From: Endocalyx cinctus
Taxonomy: Eukaryota > Ascomycota > Sordariomycetes > Amphisphaeriales > Apiosporaceae
DNA: 64,000 nucleotides
Assembly (NCBI GenBank): GCA_001600455.1
Contig: BCKC01000003.1
Span: forward strand, 1,426,001 to 1,490,000
Direction: 5' to 3'
Every line of letters starts with the position of its first letter. The stretch's first letter is position 1. The translations under genes were made by a program, and so were the position numbers. Under the pieces are notes generated by a model. That model was not told the origin of the DNA. It searched no databases and saw only the letters and a list, made by a program, of their open reading frames with translations. Shown piece by piece: positions 60,679 to 64,000 of the stretch.

Positions 60679-62488
60679 AGGAAAAAAAAAAAAAGACCCT
60701 TATTGATTTTTTTTTTTCTTGGGACGTAATAAACGGGGTCCTTGCAGATCAATAAAAACTGATCAGCCCCAAGAAATCCCCAAAAAAGAGAAAGCTTGCA
60801 TGCATTGTGATAGTGTAGTTCGATGATTGTCAGGGTCTGAATGGAGGGCAGAAGGGCTCCGAGAAGAATTTTTTGTCTAATGTATGTAAGAAGGAAGACC
60901 CTTGAATTTTTTTTTTTCAGCATTCTTTCTTTCTTTCTCTTTCTGTCGGGTAGACAGACCCCTTCGTCGCCGACTATGGTTTTCCCCACCACACAACTCA
61001 CCTTTTTTGACACACAGACATAACACGTACGCAGTACACCGAAAGGTTTACACGTACAATGCTGAGTTTCCATTTTTGACTCACCTTAATTTCTGACATG
61101 TTCGCGATAAATGTGTACGTGTGTGCGTGTGTATGGTAGTATCGTAGTAAAAATACCTATGCAAAGAACCCTAATAGAAAGTAATAATAATATATACTGT
61201 GTATATTATGAATAACAAAAAAGAGTTCCTCAACAGAAAAAGGACTTGACTTACCTTAAATTTTATTTATTCATTTTGTTCACTTGTTGGTTGAAGGCGA
61301 AAAGGAAAACTAGTAATCATCTGTGGTCGCAAAGGCTGATGTGATGGTTCGATTTCATATGCACGCTGAGACGTCCAAGGTGTGCTGTTATTTGGGATCT
61401 AAAGTCTAGACCCTCAATTGCCGGCAAGCATACTTTAGTTGATAATAGGAGAGAGTATATGGGGATGGGTGGATGTAGGGGTGAAAAAAAGCGTCAGGGC
61501 TTTTTTGGGGGGAAAAGATAAAAATAAAAAAAAAACTATAGTCTTCTTGTGTAAAAGAGCCCCGAGATAAAACAGAAAATTATGTCATTCGGTTATAATC
61601 GATCGACAGGGAGAAGAAGGCGAGGAAGGTAATAATAATAATGCGAAATGCGAATGGATCGAAGGTGGGCCGGTTTTCGCGATAGAATCGAAAAATTTCA
61701 AATGATTTCTCTCGGATTGTCACGTTGGGGATGGTCTTTATGTGGTAAATAACACCACTGCATGTGTTTAAAAAAAAAAGTCTTTTTTCGCTATTTTTTC
61801 GTATGCCATCCATATCCCCCCATCAAAGCGTTGGGGAGTAAGACGTTGGTATCTAATGCTCTCAATAACTAGGTAGAAATGAATCTACCACGGTAGACAA
61901 AGAAAATATAATCTACCGAAATGAATAATAAAAAATCAAAGTCCCAAATGCTGGTAAGATAATTCAGCCTGGGACTGATGCGAAAAAAAAGTATTTTCGC
62001 GACCAACAGAGCATGTTGTAACAGAATCCTTCGCGTCATCGAGCGCCCAAAAACTATCAAATAGAACAGAAAATAGAAGGAAGACTTGCTTCCTTACGAT
62101 GCTCGATTGCTCCCCAGCCAACCCACTTTTTGGAAGGATGAAGATGATTGCGAAAGAAATCAAATGCGAAAAATAAAAAAAGATATTGGTGCGCCCTTCG
62201 TATGCTTGCCACCGTGGTATCATAAACTGCTTATATATATATTCCCAAAAAATGTTCAGATCCTCTCATAAAAAAAACCAAAAGAAAAAAAAAATAACGC
62301 CGTTCCGTATAACAAATGAATTGACCGCCGTTCCGTAGTTATGAACATTACTGCGTTTTAAGTGTATTCATGAAAATCCAGTGTTGAGGCGTCGTATGTT
62401 CGTTGTTAAAGAAGAGGGGAGAAAAAAAAGGCCCGAATTTCATGTGATCGAGTGATTGATTCGTATGCGGAAAAAAAAAAAAAGTCGA

Positions 62489-63319
62489 TTAAGCACCCTC
62501 TTGGCAAGCGATGGCTGCTAGGGCATCTAAACCGCTACTTGTTCTGGCCGCGTTGGGGCGGCTCATGAGGGGAACGTGAAGACCTCGCATATCCCAGGCA
62601 CCACCGGGCGACGGTAGCGCGTGGGTATCGACCGAATATTGGTCAGCATCCCACATTTGCACGTCGACGGACGCTCGCTTGTCTTGCGACGAGCTACTCG
62701 ATTTGGACGATATCGATCCCCGCTTGGAAGAAGAGGAGCCGGACGAGGTCTTGGACTTGGAAGAGCCCGATGATCGCGACTTATCCTTAAAGTGGGTTTC
62801 GAGGTGCTGCTTCATGTTGTCGGCGCGGGTGAACTTCTTGTGGCAGCCGGGGAAAGTGCATTGGACGGCCTTCTCGGCCGTGTGAATCTTAGAGTGACGC
62901 GAGGCATGGCCCGAGGTGGTGAAAGTCTTTTCGCAACCGTGAGTGTCGCGGTACCGGCAGGGGTACCGCTTGCCCGACTTCTCGGCTGTACCCGAACCCT
63001 GAGAGCTGTCGTCTTCGTACGAGTTAGAGCGGCTGGCCGTCACGTAAGCTGGTCTTTTTAATGTGGCCTGCTTGTCGGCAAGGTAGTCGTCAAAGAGAGG
63101 TCGCGCATTGTAGTCGTACTGTGCTGGCGTGAGAGGAGTTAGGCCGTCATAGCTGGCGCTGGAATCGTAAGAATCTGACCGTAAGAGTTCTGGGGTGGTG
63201 GGGTACGGCGATTGTTCCTTCACGGAGCTGAAGTATGTTGGGGATTTGTATGTTTGGCTGGAGTAAGGGTCGTCGTTCAACAAGGAGACCTGTCGGCCTG
63301 TAGCGTCTCTGGCGTGCAT
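62489..63319 (-). CDS. flbC: C2H2 zinc-finger transcription factor, FlbC-like
   Basis: Single exon of 276 residues starting MHARDATGRQVSLLNDD. The N-terminal ~115 residues are Ser/Tyr/Pro-rich (YPTTPELLRSDSYDSS). Two adjacent C2H2 fingers follow at about residues 119-175: YPCRYRDTHGCEKTFTTSG with HASRHSKIH, then CTFPGCHKKFTRADNMKQH with LETH. A long Ser/Lys-rich stretch and a Gly/Ala-rich C-terminus complete it. The VSLLND opening and the two fingers fit the FlbC family of filamentous fungi, nuclear regulators that promote conidiation through brlA in Aspergillus. The protein is somewhat shorter than the Aspergillus one as I recall it. The C2H2 call is certain, the orthology likely. Confidence 0.75.
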   Translation of the reverse strand: MHARDATGRQVSLLNDDPYSSQTYKSPTYFSSVKEQSPYPTTPELLRSDSYDSSASYDGLTPLTPAQYDYNARPLFDDYLADKQATLKRPAYVTASRSNSYEDDSSQGSGTAEKSGKRYPCRYRDTHGCEKTFTTSGHASRHSKIHTAEKAVQCTFPGCHKKFTRADNMKQHLETHFKDKSRSSGSSKSKTSSGSSSSKRGSISSKSSSSSQDKRASVDVQMWDADQYSVDTHALPSPGGAWDMRGLHVPLMSRPNAARTSSGLDALAAIACQEGA

Positions 63320-64000
63320 TGTGAATTTGATTTATGATTCAAAATAGTTTATCCCAACCTAAATTAGACCTTGGATACGGCAGGAATGGCGCGGACAACA
63401 GATAGCACTTCGAAGGCGGAGTCGCAATGTTTCTAGCCAAAAGGATATATATATATATATAATACTTTTAAAAGTTGTGAGAATAAGCTGAGAAGTTAAG
63501 CAATCTTCAGCTGGCAAGCACTCAATGCTTCGTGTGTGATAGTTTGTATATAGTGAGATTCGCAAGCTAGTTTGTTGAATACACTACATATATTTGTTCT
63601 TGGATATATATGTTCAATGGTAGCAATCCAAGATTGAGGTGCTATGTAACGCTTTTGCTGGTATGCGACGAGTATGGCGGCAGCGTGAGTTATCTAGTGA
63701 CGGCGGTGGTGATATAGGTTTAAGCTCTTTCTTGATTCCGACGTAATAGGATAGGCTTGTATCCTGATGTTGATATCTTGGTAAAGGGTAAGGCGGAATC
63801 AGGTGTCAAGTCGTGAAAGGGATTCGAAGAAGAAAAAGGTAAGAATACTACCAAAAAAGAATATGTCGTGTGAGGGAGGGTATTCAAGTGAAAAGATATA
63901 ATGGGGATGTGGTTTGGTTAAAAACGAGAAACATGGGAAAGGTAGAAAGCGATGAAATCCCATGCTGTGCCAATTTTCATCCAGACCCATGTCAAAAACT
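63320..64000. promoter_or_regulatory. upstream region of the C2H2 gene
   Basis: AT-rich leader/promoter with TATATA strings (63449-63461 and 63604-63611). No separate gene seen before the right edge. Confidence 0.5.

Larger units (their letters stand above)
51657..62488. other. 10.8-kb gene-poor region between convergent genes
   Basis: No convincing gene between the LARP stop and the C2H2 stop, although both neighbours point into it. The first part (a 153-codon open frame at 51782-52243 without motifs) is probably LARP 3' UTR. Weak exon-like pieces on the minus strand lie at 53628-53679 and 53523-53391. The rest is simple sequence: long poly-T/poly-A runs (for example 55941-55970 and 56360-56382), microsatellites, poly-G runs at 60344-60356 and 60406-60417, and an assembly gap. 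A long non-coding RNA or a poorly assembled gene cannot be excluded. Confidence 0.5.

Noticed and set aside
60372..60755. Open frames across the N block
   Set aside because: They are artefacts of translating unknown bases.

Overview
The window reads as nuclear DNA of a filamentous ascomycete (Pezizomycotina, probably a sordariomycete-like fungus). Genes are split by short introns (mostly 47-133 nt) with GTAAGT/GTACGT-like donors and CTAAC/CTGAC-like branch sites. All recognisable products are eukaryotic: nucleoporin, ESCRT-I, SUMO, NPR3/GATOR1, Golgi SFT2, LARP and twin-CX9C mitochondrial proteins. Intergenic DNA is AT-rich and full of poly(A)/poly(T) runs and microsatellites. No bacterial operons, CRISPR arrays, rRNA or tRNA genes were seen.

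Layout: a truncated gene at the left edge (1-1017, +); a gene-poor stretch that includes unrecognised or decaying coding tracts (about 5.0-6.7 kb); VPS37 (-), NUP84/NUP107 (-) and CMC4 (-); SUMO (+) facing a three-LIM paxillin-like protein (-); an MFS monocarboxylate-type transporter (+) facing a fused succinyl-CoA ligase-like protein (-); COX19 (-); a secreted, probably GPI-anchored Cys-rich protein (+) and NPR3 (+); a bHLH transcription factor (-) diverging from SFT2 (+) across 5.8 kb; a La-motif LARP/Sro9-type protein (+); then 10.8 kb without a convincing gene, holding an assembly gap; and finally a C2H2 regulator resembling FlbC (-).

The genes do not form a pathway cluster. Most are housekeeping: trafficking (VPS37, SFT2), nuclear pore, SUMO, mitochondrial assembly (CMC4, COX19), TORC1 nutrient signalling (NPR3) and translation (LARP). 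The regulators (bHLH, C2H2) have long non-coding flanks.

The most interesting points are: a succinyl-CoA ligase alpha-beta fusion that keeps the phospho-His motif but has a shortened, altered ATP-grasp half, and whose gene model needs an 8-nt microexon followed by a GC-AG intron; two small CX9C genes assembled only from tiny exons; an apparent 30-nt intron (or in-frame stop) in NUP84; recurrent palindromes built on ACCTAGGT; and unrecognised coding tracts near 5-6.7 kb, 26.1-26.7 kb and 53.4-53.7 kb. All gene models were made by eye from splice signals and reading-frame continuity, so exon ends are predictions.
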